Source: Climacium dendroides
Taxonomy: Eukaryota; Streptophyta; Bryopsida; Hypnales; Climaciaceae
Reading direction: 5' to 3'
Length of the DNA stretch: 64,000 bases
Assembly (NCBI GenBank): GCA_950106755.1
Contig: OX467082.1
Coordinates: 7,936,001 to 8,000,000, forward strand
Under the pieces are notes generated by a model. That model made no database searches. It saw only the letters and a program-made list of their open reading frames with translations, and was not told the origin of the DNA. Made by a program: the position numbers and the translations under genes. Below, in pieces: positions 1 through 12,463 of the stretch (its first letter is position 1; every line of letters starts with the position of its first letter).

Positions 1-327
1 GTCAATTCAAGCACTCAATCCATTGGCGTACGCATTGTGGAGCCCGATGAATTTACCCAATTCATGACATACTGATGCAGAGTATTAACAAATGTATGAG
101 TTTTTGCTGTAATAACATGCAAGAGTCTAGCATAACAATGACAATGTGCATTCAAGTTTGTTGCAATGTCTTACAGAATCAAAGTCCATCTCTTTCGATG
201 CACACAGTTCATGGACTTGTACTTCTTCTCAATAGCACTTGACAATTCACCTGCACAAAACCATGTACCCAGCGAAATCATCAAACATCTGCAAAGCTCA
301 ACATGGTGACGAAAGCTCAAATCTCAC

Positions 328-1432
328 CGCCTGCCCATTCACAGCCCCAGGATCTGCTGCTGGAGCTGCATTCTGCAACAGTTCCTGAAATGAATGAATG
401 CATGTTCTCATCTTAGGTCGCACAAGAATCACTCCTTCTCAAGCACAAACTGAAGGTTCTTATCAAGAGAAGTAGTTGACTTGCACTCCGGCATTTAATT
501 CCAGACATGACATGCTCTCCACCAGTGATTTTGGCTAAATATCGCCAGGTTTCGACAATTTTTGAGTATAGCAACCGTATAAGAAACTTAAGGATGTAAT
601 GTTATTCAACAGAAGACAATCCTCCAACCTTGAAAACCTTCTAGCTGGATTTTTAGTCATTCGAAGAGGCAAAATGTTCTGCTTGTGTTTTGTTACTCTT
701 GTGAACAATGGCGACCCAGCTTAATGATTAATGTTATGGAGGACAATGCAATTCTGTAGTCAATTTCAAAGAAAGTCGTGTTGTAGCTACCGAAGTAACC
801 ATAATGAAAAAAGCCTGCTCACCCCTAAACCAAGGCCTCTGGCGACGAAATTGGGGGCCCAGACTGTGAACGTGGCGCTATCCGCAGTCCCGCTCTTACT
901 GGCGGTGTCGGAGTTGATAATTGTTTTGACCGTCAATCCAGCTCCTTGCAACGAGATGAATGGCTTGTTGTAAGGGATGATTACTTTCTCGCTGCAGAAA
1001 ACATGAAATCCTAAGTCAACCAATTGCAAGAAATTTATGAATTCGCACACTCCAATTTCCTTGACAGTAGTTGCCATTGATTCTCACAAAAAATTTCAAA
1101 CAACAACCTTGGAAGGGGACTTACTGGTACACGCCGGCCGCAATGTCAATCTGAACCCACTACTCATTGTACTCCGGAATACTGTCGATGGCAGCTTGAA
1201 TTCTATTGAAATTCGCGTTCCCCGTCTTAGACACATACAAGTGATTTCCTCCGGGATTCACAACTTTCGTGTGATGATCCTCCCTTTTCTTCAAAGTTTC
1301 AGGTTCCACATTTTTATTGCTGAAGCTTCCCCTGACAAATTTTGTGTGGCTTTGACCGGAATAGAGCGAGACAAAGAGAAGCAGCACGAGGAGATCTAGC
1401 CAGAGCATCATCACTCTCTCATGGGGTGCCAT
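328..1432 (-). pseudogene. Pectinesterase (pectin methylesterase) remnant, 5' part
   Basis: Pectinesterases remove methyl esters from cell-wall pectin. Three exons can be joined on the minus strand: 1432-1125, 991-823 and 372-328, with GT-AG borders and matching phases. The start has a hydrophobic signal-like stretch (residues about 8-25, LWLDLLVLLLFVSLYSG). Family landmarks follow: LYVSKTGNANFNRIQAAIDS, then EKVIIPYNKPFISLQG, SATFTVWAPNFVARGLG, and NAAPAADPGAVNGQA. An in-frame TAG at 1160-1162 lies in exon 1, just before WVQIDIAAGVY, where relatives have a basic residue. The catalytic exons with the QDTL region are not found down to base 1, so they lie outside the window or are lost. The family is clear; pseudogene status rests on the TAG and on the missing 3' part. 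Confidence 0.8.
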
Positions 1433-2830
1433 ATCCAGAATTTAGCATAGATCAATAGAATGATTACAAAGCAAGAGCGCTCCAGTGAATGCAAGGTGTC
1501 AGAATCTCAAGATTAAGAGACGAAGATCGAGTGTCGCAATCCGGACAGTATCGCCATGAACAACTCAACTGCAGCTGCAACGATGGCGAGCACCTTCTCA
1601 CAGAAAACCAAGCTATTAAGCTCTGCAACAATCTGCCACGACACAATCCATTAGTACATGGACTTACAACTAGATCCAACAAAGGCAAAGGCATGTCTGC
1701 ACAGCTTTCTCTGCAGATTGCCCAAATGCTCAGCTCTGCTGCAGTGCCAGAAGATGCAGAGTGATCAAGTACCTCCGAGGTCGTGGAATTATGAGTCCCT
1801 GCAAGCGATGGCGTGCATCCAAGCTCAAATAATCAACTAGGCTATTCCAAAACTGGCATCCGCGTGTTTCCAAGTGCGCACGGTGGAAGGCTATATGGGG
1901 TGAATTACAGTAACAATGCCATTATTCTCCAGCGCTTGAATGATTCGGCGGATGCTGAAAAAAGCCATAGCTGTTGCCCGAGCTGCTGTTGTGCAATAGT
2001 GGCCTTGGAAAGGTGCAAGAGCATTGATTGGAATCAACCACACTCCGTGTGAATGCATCTTGGAATCTGATTGCGGCACATCCACTACAATGGGGTAGTT
2101 CCGGCATAGTCACGGTGGTTGCAGTAACTGGGTGGGTTGTACTCTGATTTCACCTCCATTTGTACTGTAGTTTCAGCCGGGTGCAGTAAGGTACTGAAGG
2201 AAGTTTTAGTTCATGCAAGCTTGGTGAGGGCACAATCAACGGCTCTGAGAACAGCATTCATACAGAAGGCCTGAGTATCTTCAAGATGAGTGCAGTCAAT
2301 GCACACAATCATACTACCGTTACATAACTTCAAGTTAGGAAAGCATCAAGAATTGAATAGGAAGAGCATGTTTTTATCACAGAACCTTGTTCTTTAGCAT
2401 GTGGTTCCTTTCAAGATGTAGACCTTTGGTGATGTCTGCTACCGTCAAAGTATAGTCTCGTAATGACAATAGCATTCTTTGCCATTCTCGACTCGAAATT
2501 TTACGTCTCGTAATAAATCTTGACTTTCACATTAGACGTAGCTTAATCTCAATGGTGGGTGGAAACTACGTATTAAATAAAGGAGGGCAAGCTATCTCCC
2601 ATAAGCAAGGCTGGATGATTTGCAGCTATGGTGCCCTTCATTTGAGACCCTTAATTAATCATCATTAGAGAAGATTGAACACAAAGTAACTTACTGTGTC
2701 TACCAAAAGCGGGTGTCCTTAGATGAATTAACCATGCATCTCTTTCGGCATATCAATGAATTTTCACTAGGAACAGGGAATCAGGGAAAATCGGCAAAAG
2801 GGAAATCCAAATTTGTGCCACCGAATTACC
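1433..2830. other. No gene recognised
   Basis: Upstream of the pectinesterase remnant. Only short open frames without family landmarks are visible on either strand. It may hold promoter or leader sequence of the minus-strand genes, but I see no defined signal. Confidence 0.4.
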
Positions 2831-2833
2831 TTA

Positions 2834-4610
2834 TTGCAGTTGAAGCAGAAATAGGAATCAACTCAATCTAGCAGCAATTCAATCGTAAACCAGGTGAATG
2901 CAATCAAGGAACCAGTATTAATCTCTTGATGCAGCTTCGAGAGCTTCCCACACGCAGACTACAAAATTCTCAGAACCGTGCTAGTAAAGACACAGCATTC
3001 GCACGGAGAAGATGTAATTACCTAGTTCATCCTTCAAGAGCTGCAGTTTGTGCAGCTCACTTTTGTCCGTGGTGTCCAATTGAGAAACCTATGACATCAA
3101 CACAAATGTACCAAATTCAAATATCTGGAATGAGTAATCGAAACTTCCTTCTCAGACCTAAGGCTAAAACATAACCACAAATCTCAAGCATGCAAGGTAT
3201 TGCTGATACTATTTACATTTACATTTGCAAGAACAAGTCAAAGACATGCCAAACGTAACACATCAGCCAAGCACTCAAAGGAGGATTTGATTAGTTAAAA
3301 CAAAGCAAGCAACAAGACTTACTTGGTAATGAAGTGTTAAGTGCTCCACAGGAGAGCTAACTGCCTCTCTTGACTTCGCACACAATCTTACAGCCTGGAC
3401 AAAAGTAACCAAAAAAGTATTTACAGACTTACAATAAGGATGGTCAGCTACATTATTTCCAATTACCTTAATATCCTCAAAGACAGACCATGCATAATAC
3501 CATGTTGAATTTGTAGCTGTATGTGAGAAATAGAACCCAGTACATTATGATTCGTAACCTGTTTAACAAAAGTAAGGTGACTCAACCATTGCTATGAAGC
3601 ATTGAGTTCTGGAAGTGCAGGAGCTCCAAATTGCCGTGGCAGTGTATTCCGAACTGTTTGCAGCTGTACTTCATGACCAACAAGACGATGATAGATATAT
3701 CTGCAAGAACAGAGCGTATATCTTAGAGAAAGTAGTTCATGAACTGTGCAACAATAAAACACTTGGGAGAGAACAGTGTATTCGTTATGGAAAAATTTCT
3801 AGAATGAATAAATTTCACATAAGAAACCCAAACTCCTCAATAAAAGTATTGAGGGATTACCACTGATACTCTGTTCATCGACTACAAATGTCTTCATCGC
3901 AACTTGCATCCGATCAGAACTGTTACTTTTCCAAATGAAGTCCACACTGAAATTGTGATTCACATGAATAGGTACACCCTGCAAAGCCCAAGTGTCAAAG
4001 AAGTGATAATCTGCTTTATTGTCGCTGAGACCTAAACTTACCCATAAGAAAAACAGAAAAAAACATGCAAATATTAAAACCACCGGCAGCTGGATTAGAT
4101 CTCTGCTTTAAGACAAAGAATACAGCGCACATATACACACACAACATAAAAACAATTCGAATTTGTGCTTCTCAACGTACACGGAAACGAATCACGTCAC
4201 AAATAAACACTTACAAACGATTTCACAAAGTACAGCAGACACGATTTAGCTGAGAAAGCACCACTTCAGAGCACAGGGCTAAGATACTCCTTTTTTTTCC
4301 TAAATGCAAATTACAACAAGAAGTAAAACGTAGCAATGAGAAATAAGTAGGCAATAAAAGGACATTATGTACAGTAGATAGAATGGAATTAATGTTACTC
4401 CTATCTTGGAAGTCACATAGAAAGCAAAATATCAACTCACCTCCTTCGAAATAGTAGTGCAGACCTCGCTATGTGGTTCATTTCGTACATTGCAACCAGT
4501 GCTCCAAGAAGACAAGTGAACACAAGCTCGGAGAGGGTATCTTTCCTCAATACTATCCCTTGACAAATTTTGATTTCTCGAACCCTCAGACATCTTTCAA
4601 ATGTAGCAGA
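2834..4610 (-). pseudogene. Unrecognised spliced gene or remnant
   Basis: Several minus-strand blocks look like exons: about 4610-4443 (ends in MYEMNHIARSALLFRR before GTGAGT), 4091-3863 (a membrane segment VVLIFACFFLFFLW, then a soluble part with DYHFFDTWALQGVPIHVNH), 3705-3598, 3398-3323 (reads AVRLCAKSREAVSSP), 3092-3025 (ends LHKLQLLKDEL) and 2872-2834. Most are bounded by plausible GT-AG sites, but I could not make all phases agree, and the 3705-3598 block is open in more than one frame. One membrane segment near the N-terminus suggests a membrane-anchored protein. I do not recognise the family and assign no function. It may be a live gene with wrongly placed exons or a decayed one. Confidence 0.3.
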
Positions 4611-5319
4611 GGAAAGGCACACGGAAACCAAACACAACACAAAGCAGGTACAAACATTAAACACACAGAAACACAAAACGAAGCATCGGGAAAACTGTGT
4701 GAAAACTTCCTGGAAGTTGAAAATCAAGGGAACAAGTTTTTCAATCTTCAATATGGAGGTATGTGACTTCGTAAAAAAGTATGCATGAGGAATGGAGAGG
4801 TTCCGATAATGGGAGAGGGAGAGGGTGACAGATTTTGACAAAAGACAGTCGATTCAATACACAGAAGACTCAGTTTGTACGGTAAGATGTTACACTTTGT
4901 ACCTCAAGTTTACCGTTCAGTGATCCCAACGGGAAATCCTCTATCATGACACATGCTTTCTATCTAAGCCACTCCCTGTAATGAAAATCATGTCGGTAGA
5001 GGATGGAAACTGTGGACAGAAGTTGCCCCACTTCACCCATTCGTAGTTCTACAAAGCAAAACTGGAAAAGGATAGAAAGTCATTTGCTCCAGAAGTTGTT
5101 GAGGTACAGACTACTTCACAATTGAAAGGCGTTGGTCTACGTAGCCTCCAAGAGTGACTAAAATGTCTCACCAACAGAAGAAGGTGAACAAGAGTACTTA
5201 GTTTTCATGTCATATGACGATGATATTCTTTCTTTTGAAGATTTTGGTTGTAGTGGAGAAGGTTTAGGGTTTATTCTTCCAAACCCTAATTTAGTCCATT
5301 TCGAGGATACAAGTGCATT
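4611..5319. other. Junction region left of the CACTA element
   Basis: No convincing gene. The CACTA coding remnant begins at about 5320. No left terminus resembling the right end (CACTAGAAGAAAAACGCG) and no left subterminal motif array is visible here, so the 5' end of the element appears deleted. Confidence 0.4.
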
Positions 5320-7239
5320 TTGGAACTACTTTTAGTTCCTTTACGACATTGGAAATTTTGCCAAAGTGGGATGGATAGAGAAGACGACTACATACAAGTC
5401 ACAGATGAGAGGCGAAAGCAACTACGTGATGACAGACTTTGGGTGAGAGAATATCGGCGAGCTAGGTTTTTAAATTTGCATAGAATAAGTTGTCCTTGTT
5501 GTAAATGTCAAGGTCGCAGGAAGTGGATAGTTCCCACTGTGAGGGAACATCTAATCCGAAACGGCAAAGATTCAAAATTTCGAGTGTGGTGAGGACCTGG
5601 GAGTCCGGAGACATCAAACGAAGAATGGGAGGTTGGTTTCTGGAGTTCAACAGAAGGTCGAGCAATGCAGGTCGATAATCAAGTGGACACTAGGAATATG
5701 CTGGACAATTTATTTGAAGACGTTGAAAACTCAAAGCCCATGGAAGAATGGCTCCATGACATAGAGGGCATGGAAGAACGCTTGCATGACACAGTAGTGG
5801 AAGCCTTTACAGTAGCAGACAATGTAACCAACGCATGCAACTCTAGACCAACTGTAGGTGATGACTTGGAGGTCGAAAATGCATTGCCGCAGGAAGAACC
5901 GGTAGGTGATACAAATGAGCAACTAGAAGTTCAAGGTCAAAACAATTTTGATGCCGACATTTTGGAAGAGGCTTTGCATGAATTATATAAAGGTGCTCAA
6001 TGTACCAAGTTGGCAGCCACCATCCTTATCATGAACGTGTGCACAGTCCATGGGGTGAGTAACTATTTTGCTGATGAATTATTCACTCTTCTCCAAGGAC
6101 ACATTTTGCCACAGAATAATACGTTGCCTAGGAATTTTTATGCAGCTCGAAGACTAACAGGCAAATTAGGATTGGCTTACAATAGCATCCATGCATGCGA
6201 AAAAGAATGTGTACTGTTTAGAGGAGAACTTGAAGGTGCTATAAGTTGTCCAAAGTGCAATGGTCCAAGGTACAGGGATCAAATTAGAAAGAAGTTTCCA
6301 GTGAAAGTTTTGAGGCATTTTCCTATCATTCCAAGATTGCAGCGCATGTTTCGTAGCCCAGCTCTCTTGAAATTGTTGCTATGGCATTTCGAGAATGGAA
6401 GCAATCGTCCAGGAGGAGACAATCTAGTGCGTCACCCATGCGATTCAAAAGTGTGGCGCCACTTCCATGAAAATGTGGACCCAACCTTCGGTGAAGACTC
6501 GCGAAATATCCATTTTGCTCTTGCTGCAGATGGAGTAAATCCTTTCAAGCAGACTCGTTCAAGTTGGTCTACTTGGCCAGTGACCTTGCTAAATTATAAT
6601 TTGCCGCCTTGGTTGTGCACCAAATTTTTTTTTATGATGTTAGCTTTGTTGATTCCTGGAAAGCAATCTGTAACTGCAGAAGTATTTGATGTGTATCTGG
6701 AACCCTTGGTGGATGAATTGCTGGAATTGTGGAAAGGAGTGCCAACATATGATGTTGTACAAGAAGTTGGTGCCCGCTTTTTCAACCTCAGAGTAGTTCT
6801 TATGTGGACAATTCATGACTATCTAGGATATGGGACGGTAGGAGGATTTGCGCACCAAGGCTATGCAAGGTGTCCATGGTGCGGTTCTAATTTAGGAGCA
6901 GAGCATTCAATGGAGCTATGTAAGGAAATTTATCAAGGGACTCACAGATGGTTGCCTACTAATCATCCTTACCGCTCAGAGCGTATGAAGGATCACTTTG
7001 ATGGAAAAGTGGAAGTGCGAGGAAGACCCAAAATTGTATCCGTAGAAGAACAGTTGGAATATGCAGAGCAGTATAAGACTTGGAAAGCAGCAGGAAATAG
7101 AGACGGAGCTCTAGGGGATCCGTCCAAATTGCATGGAGTGAAGCGGTCTAGCATTCTTTTGAGGTTGCCGTATTGGAAGGTGAGTTGCAGTAGTCTTTCA
7201 AGTCGAATGACTAAATAGCAAACTAGTAGTACCATTAAA

Positions 7240-7460
7240 GTGTCAAGAAGAATGACAATGGATTACTTGCGTTTCAGTTGTATTATAGTCGCTTATCAGT
7301 CGTATCTTAGTTGCACTTCAGTTGTACTGCAGTCGCATATCAGTTGTGTTTTGGTCGCATATCAGTTGTGTTGTAGTCGCATATTAGTTGTGATTTAGTT
7401 GCATAGCAGTTGTATTTTAGTCGCAAACCAGATGTATTTTAGTCGCCTATCAATTGTGTC
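7240..7460 (+). repeat. Array of ~15-bp AGTTG(C/T)..T(A/T)GTCGC motifs in a CACTA intron
   Basis: At least a dozen degenerate copies of a motif such as TTAGTCGCATATCAGTTGTG lie in direct orientation inside the transposase intron. The same motif family fills the 3' subterminal region at 33530-33830 and, in the opposite orientation, the second intron at 32090-32260. Short repeated motifs near the ends are typical CACTA transposase-binding sites; their presence inside introns is less usual. Confidence 0.75.
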
Positions 7461-8151
7461 ATATTCGTTTTGAGATGCTTGTAAAGAGCGTTTGCAGTGA
7501 ACACTAAAGTGCCTACATTGTATTAGAGTCTTGTTGCATGCTATTTGAAACAGAGATGAAGTGATAATAAAAGCATTTGGTAGGGAGATGTACAAGTGAA
7601 TGTGTCTTTCCATGTCCGTTGTCAATCCCATACTAACTACTCAAAGGCTATTCATGTGACCAGAGGCTTCTCATCCGCTATACACTAGATGTCATGCACT
7701 ACGAGATGAATCTTGCCAAGAATTTCTTAAAAACAATAAGTAGAAAAAAAGATACGGTGAAGGTGCGACGAGATCTTTAAAGGAGAGGTATACGAAACAT
7801 TTGTGGTTGATACCAAATCCTCGTAGAGTTGGTAAAATGTTGAAACCTGCTGCTGGATATGTGCTCTCTGAGAAAGAGTACGAGCAATTTGCAGACATTA
7901 TTGCCTCTGTGAAGCTTCCTTCAGGATACTCCTCATCATTTGGGAAGCATATAAAGGCTAAAAAATTTGGAAGCCTCAAATCGCATGGTTATCATGTGTT
8001 AATGCAGCAATTGATGCCATTGGCATTGAGGGGTCTATTGAAACCCGGACCGCGTATGGCCGTCATGCGGATTTGTAAAGTATTCAGGAGAATATGTACG
8101 AAGGTTTATAACCCAGCAGACTTTGAGTCTCTTCAATTAGATGTGGCTGAA

Positions 8152-8161
8152 AGTATGGCAC
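8152..8161 (+). repeat. Target-site duplication, left copy (AGTATGGCAC)
   Basis: Identical to 31591-31600. It encodes the end of ESMA in the CACTA frame on the left and SMA at the resumption on the right. Confidence 0.75.
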
Positions 8162-8183
8162 GGGGAATGCTGGTATGCGAGCG
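8162..8183 (+). repeat. Left terminal inverted repeat (imperfect)
   Basis: GCTGGTATGCGAGCG at 8169-8183 matches, in reverse complement, GCTAGTATACGAGCG from the right end at exactly the same distance from the direct repeat. The outermost seven bases differ. Confidence 0.6.
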
Positions 8184-8284
8184 GGGGTCTGTGAGCGGCG
8201 AGCTGGAAGCGGGCATTAGTGAGCAAGGAGTGGTAATATTGGAAGAAAAAAGAATGGGTTTAAGAAAAAAATAGGATTAAAAAA

Positions 8285-8505
8285 ATGAGATAGTGGATGA
8301 AAGAAGGAATGAAAGCGGATTTGAAAAATGGATGAAAAAGTAGATGACAATGGATGAATGTAGTTGGGTTTAGGGTTGAAAGTGGATGAAAGTGGATGAA
8401 TGTAGTTGGATTTTGGATGAACATGGATGAGAAATGGATGAAAGTTATTGGGATTTTGGATGAATGTGGATGAAAAAGTGGGTGAGTGTGATTGAAAATT
8501 TGGAT
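8285..8505. repeat. GGATGAA-type degenerate short tandem repeat
   Basis: About fourteen copies of TGGATGA(A) spaced by 3-20 bases lie just inside the left end of the insertion. They create long spurious open frames on the minus strand (HPLFHPHS-like repeats). Confidence 0.8.
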
Positions 8506-8529
8506 GAGAAGAATATCTTTTTTCAAAAA

Positions 8530-8960
8530 AGAATTGAACTAAGAGAAGTTGGAGAACCAAGTTAAATTAAATTTTCAAAAATTTGTTTGTAATTTTAATT
8601 CTTTAATCAAAAGTTATGAAAAAATTATAGAGAGAGGTGTTTAAAAATGTCAAGGAAAATATCCCTTCCAACCCCTCTCTGAAATTTGTTCATAACTTTG
8701 ACTAGAGGCTTTAAATATCAAATAGATTTTTGTTGATGAATGTTAATTTGATTTCCCAACTTTTCTTAGTTCAAAAGTTTTTGAAAAAAAATCATTCTTC
8801 TATGCTTAAATGAGGTTTGAAATTCTACTTCAAACACAATTCCTATATTTGACTTAATTATGAGCAATTGAGCTCATATTAATTTTCATTTACATATCCC
8901 ACCTAGATTGTTTTACTTACTACCACCCCTCTTGTATATTAAGAGCTTGTTTTTTCTAGA
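8530..8960. repeat. Fold-back (MITE-like) repeat, copy 1
   Basis: AT-rich element with internal inverted symmetry around AAAGTTATGA...TCATAACTTT and a border resembling CATTTAAGCATAG. Related copies are at 46560-47110 and 51660-52680. All three share a TATCCCACnT...ACTACCACCCCT-like right flank followed by GTATATnAAGAG. Confidence 0.7.
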
Positions 8961-9960
8961 ACAACCCAAAGGTGTGAGTAGCCCATAAAAATCCGTCATC
9001 AGTACCTCATAATGGGTAGTAGTTGTTCTTAGTTAATCCCTAAACATCAGAGGTCTAACCAAGCTTAAAAACTGCCTTCCTTTGCAAGTCCGAAAAATCA
9101 AAATTAGAGTAAGGTATGAAGATCTTAACCGTACAATATTGTAGTGTGCATGTTGTAGATGGTGTGGAACAAAGTTGGGGTCATTTGACCATATAAATTG
9201 AAAGATTATAATGTTTTAGTGATGAAAAAAGGTGCTGAAATTTTCTTAAAAACACATTTGGAGGTGAAATTCGATTTCTAAACCTACTCAAATGAAAAAA
9301 CTTTAAACTACAAAGTGAGTCAAAACTAGAATACATACAATTTGGTGAAAAAAAATATCATTCAAAATGAATCATTGTGTCTGCAAAATGGATTTGAAAT
9401 CTTAGAAAACAGTGAAAAAAGTAACAAAAAATCACATCTATGACTGAACCTCCTTCTATTAAAATGCTTCTCAGTCAGTCATAACTTCTTGGATTGCTAT
9501 GAAATTTTAACCACTCAAACTAGACTAGTATGCTCAACTTCTCCAACAAGTTTTATTGGATTTGGACATTACATGAAGAAGTTATAAGCCGCCGAAGTTC
9601 ATTGGAATTCACCAACGTTTGGATTTTGAACTTTGAATTGCTCCCAATCATTCGAAACAACTTGGATTGACATGAAAACTTTACCACAATAATTAGACTT
9701 CAGTGGAAACAAAACCCAACAAATTTGATTGAAAACAAACATTAGATTACAAAGATACAAGCCCCAAAAGTTGCAGCCATCAAATGCAATTTGGTGAGCT
9801 CAAATTGAACCTGTGAACTTCGACTGGCTCCCAAAACTATTATACATCTTGTATTGATCTAAAAATTTTATCACACAAACTAGACTAGTATGTGCAACTT
9901 TTCCAATAAGTTTTATTGAATTTGGACATTGGATGCAAAAGTTATAGCCCTTTGAATTTG
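8961..9960 (+). repeat. Dispersed AT-rich repeat; inverted copy at ~59.75-60.65 kb
   Basis: Blocks such as AAACACATTTGGAGGTGAAA, GCTGAAATTTTC, and 'acaaactagactagtatg..caacttttccaa' recur in reverse complement near 59800-60560 in the same relative order. No reading frame of note. The family is not identified. Confidence 0.7.
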
Positions 9961-11185
9961 ACTTTTAGACTGTGAGGACGTTTTTCGTCCCCTATGACTA
10001 ATTGCTCATCTGGAGCTCAATTAACTAACATCGCTCTTCACAATCTAGAATCTACGTTTTCTACTGATTGAGGTGCTATGTAACATTTCTTGGGATTCAC
10101 GAAACTGAATGAACAGTGTCTTCATTCATTGACTTGACCATCGTTCTTTTCTGTTGCCAACTCAACGTCCACCTAGGATCGGCATTTGCTAAAGAGCGAA
10201 AGTGCGAACACACACGATTCTCTTTCTAACAACCCCTAAAAGACTCTAGCTTAGCGCCAAGTGCAAAAGCGCCTTTATCCAAAAATGTAAACCATGTGTC
10301 CACACTGACAGTCCTAATACGCGGGAAATTAAAGAACCATAGGTTTTTGAACTTTCCAAAGTTGTGCTGGCACAAGTAGTGCCAACTCGGACATACACAG
10401 GCAATCAATAGGTTGGCATTGTAAATCATTCCACACACACCCAAGTTAGCAACCTTCCCGTGGCCTCATTTTTTTTCTAATGTGTATTGTTCTAGTTTTT
10501 ACAAATCACAAGTTTATATGGATACTAATTTTATAAGTCACATTTTTGCACTCTTATGCTAGGATAAATTCTATATAAGGGGTACTTGAAAAGTCATGGT
10601 ATATTTGATTTGATTTTTTTGATTTTGAATTTTTTAACCCTTAAATTCCATTCCAAAGCTACCATTTTCAATGCAAAAATATTGCATTGATTTTGCATTA
10701 AACTTGCATGAGAATATGTCAAGAAAAAATTCATAACTTCAACCAAGCAGATTGTAAGATTAGTATTCAAAGTGAAAAGAAAAAATTTGCACCTTGCTAT
10801 TTTAGGTTTTTTAGACTTCAAATCCTTTTAATTGAAATTTATGAGCCAGAGAGTTTGGAGTTTAAATCATTGTGGTGGAGAATTGAGTTGAGAATCTAGT
10901 TTTAAAACTTTGAAAATCAAAAAGTGGCTGGCTGGCTTCTCACCCATAAGGTGTTGCTCTCTGGAAATGATATTCTGCTTTTATATGAGTCTATTTTGGT
11001 GATGTTTACGTAGTGTTTTGAGACCTTAAAGTATGCTGTTAATGGGCGTGCTAATTTCCAAGGTTTTGATTATTTATCATTAATGTGACTAATGGAACGA
11101 ACTTATTCATGATTATTGAGACGTGCGTTTTGGGCACCTGGTTTTTGCTTACATCCTGGGTACTTATATGATTTGCTGCTCTAAG
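9961..11185. other. AT-rich DNA without a recognised gene
   Basis: Low-complexity AT-rich sequence between the dispersed repeat and the NAP1 fragment, including another repeat-like block at 10560-10820. No coding landmark on either strand. Confidence 0.5.
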
Positions 11186-12463
11186 TGCCGCAGACCGTGC
11201 AGGTGTGGTGAATGTATTGAAGGTGAGTATCAGTTCTTTCTCTAACCTCAGTGTTCTGCTGTCATTTGACTTCCCTCTTTTGGTTTAGGCTGTTTTCATC
11301 TGGTCCAAGTTACTGAAATCAAAAGTATAAGAATATCTATAAATTTTCAACTTGTTTCTTTGACCTCAGACCTTTGATTTCTGGAATTATATTACCATTT
11401 TTGTATTATGGTGGCAATTCGGTTCTGAGTGGTGGAATTTCATGACAAGCTGCAGTCGCTAGCGGGACAAGCATCTGGCTATTTAGATTCGCTTCCCAAG
11501 AAAGTGAAGCGACGTGTGGCAGTTCTCCAGGAGCTCCAGGTCGGTCTCTTCGGGACTCAGGAGGTCACATTGGAGAGTTCATTTGTTTAGGGTTTAGGAA
11601 GCACAACTTATGTTTTGGCCTGCTCAATGTGGATAAAAATATTCTTCTGGATTGTATTACCATCTCAAGGAGTTTTCCCATTTGTGGCATACAGGCTGAT
11701 CACGATGAGCTCGACGCGAAGTTCAATGAGGAGAGAGCGGCGCTTGAAGCCAAGTATGCGAAATTATATGAACCTCTTTATGTAAAGGTATGTAAATTTA
11801 TCTTAATTGAGGAATAGTAGAGTACACTGGGCAGCTTCCGGCCTCACATACTGGTTTGGGGCTTGTCTACCTGATTCTTTCCAAACTTGAATTCGGAGGG
11901 TAATTTTATAAATATCTGCTGTTGTTGCAGAGAGCGGATATTGTTAGTGGTGCTGTTGAGGTTGAAGCTGCCAAGGATGAAGCTCCTGAACCTGAAGATT
12001 CCACGGCAGAGGGCAAGGAGGAAGGTGCATATCTCTTTGTACCAGTAGTATTTTTTAGGGTAAACGGTATAGCTCAGGCTTGAATGCCATTTTCTTTCTA
12101 TTGTGCAAAGATTGAGGTCTTGCACGTGTTCTTATGGTTCTACTTTTCACTCTATTGTTCTTATGAATGTTAGAATGCTCTTATGCATTATGGTGGTAGC
12201 AGTCCTATTGTCCAGATTCATTACTGATGTTGTACGTACTTAAACCTTGTTTTGCAGTCAAGGGAGTGCCAGAGTTTTGGCTGACAGCAATGAAGACCCA
12301 TGAGATTTTGAGCATGCAGGTATACTTGTTCGTTTGAGACTTTGGATTTACACTAACACCTAATTTCTTAGAGATCATATCAAGAATAAATACTTCGTTC
12401 ATTATTGGATTCAATTTTGTACCGACCTCCCTTGGTGTTCGCAGATTACTGAGCGCGATGCAG
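11186..12463 (+). pseudogene. Nucleosome assembly protein 1 (NAP1) fragment
   Basis: NAP1 proteins are histone H2A-H2B chaperones. Six small exons are visible: 11186-11222 (AADRAGVVNVLK), about 11450-11539 ([23 protein letters not shown]), 11695-11787 ([25 protein letters not shown]), 11931-12024 (RADIVSGAVEVEAAKDEAPE..), 12258-12319 (KGVPEFWLTAMKTHEILSMQ) and 12445-12463 (ITERDA). Most borders are GT-AG and in phase. The second exon has no good acceptor where NK is expected: the sequence reads ..TTTCATGACAAGCTGCAG. Coverage stops at ITERDAG. The histone-binding C-terminal half (ALKFLKDIKW onward) and the first exon are absent, so this is a truncated copy, perhaps captured by the surrounding element. 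Confidence 0.85.

Larger units (their letters stand above)
5320..8161 (+). pseudogene. CACTA (En/Spm) transposase, 5' portion, interrupted by an insertion
   Basis: This is the N-terminal two thirds of a TNP2-like transposase. A transposase-associated zinc-binding region lies near 5460-5590 (CPCCKCQGRRKWIV, HLIRNGKDSKFRVW). The large transposase core follows from about 6240, with CPKCNGPRYRDQ, KVLRHFPIIPRLQRMF, NPFKQTRSSWSTWPV, YNLPPWLCTKFFFMML, LLIPGKQSVTAEVFDVYLEP and CPWCGSNLG. Exon 1 ends after LPYWK at 7179. An intron (7180-7663) follows, and exon 2 opens with RLLIRYTLDVMHYEMNL. Lesions: in-frame TGA at 5590-5592, and a frameshift just before TAA 7778-7780, after which LKERYTKHLWLIPNPRR continues in another frame. 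The frame ends abruptly after VAESMA at 8161. The continuation is at 31591. No left terminus was found. Confidence 0.9.

Noticed and set aside
2761..2780. TTTTCACTAGGAACAGGG as possible left CACTA terminus
   Set aside because: Shares only CACTAG with the right end; no GAAGAAAAACGCG and no subterminal array follow.
8216..8560. Long minus-strand frames rich in HP/FIHP repeats
   Set aside because: They are the translation of the degenerate GGATGAA repeat, not a gene.
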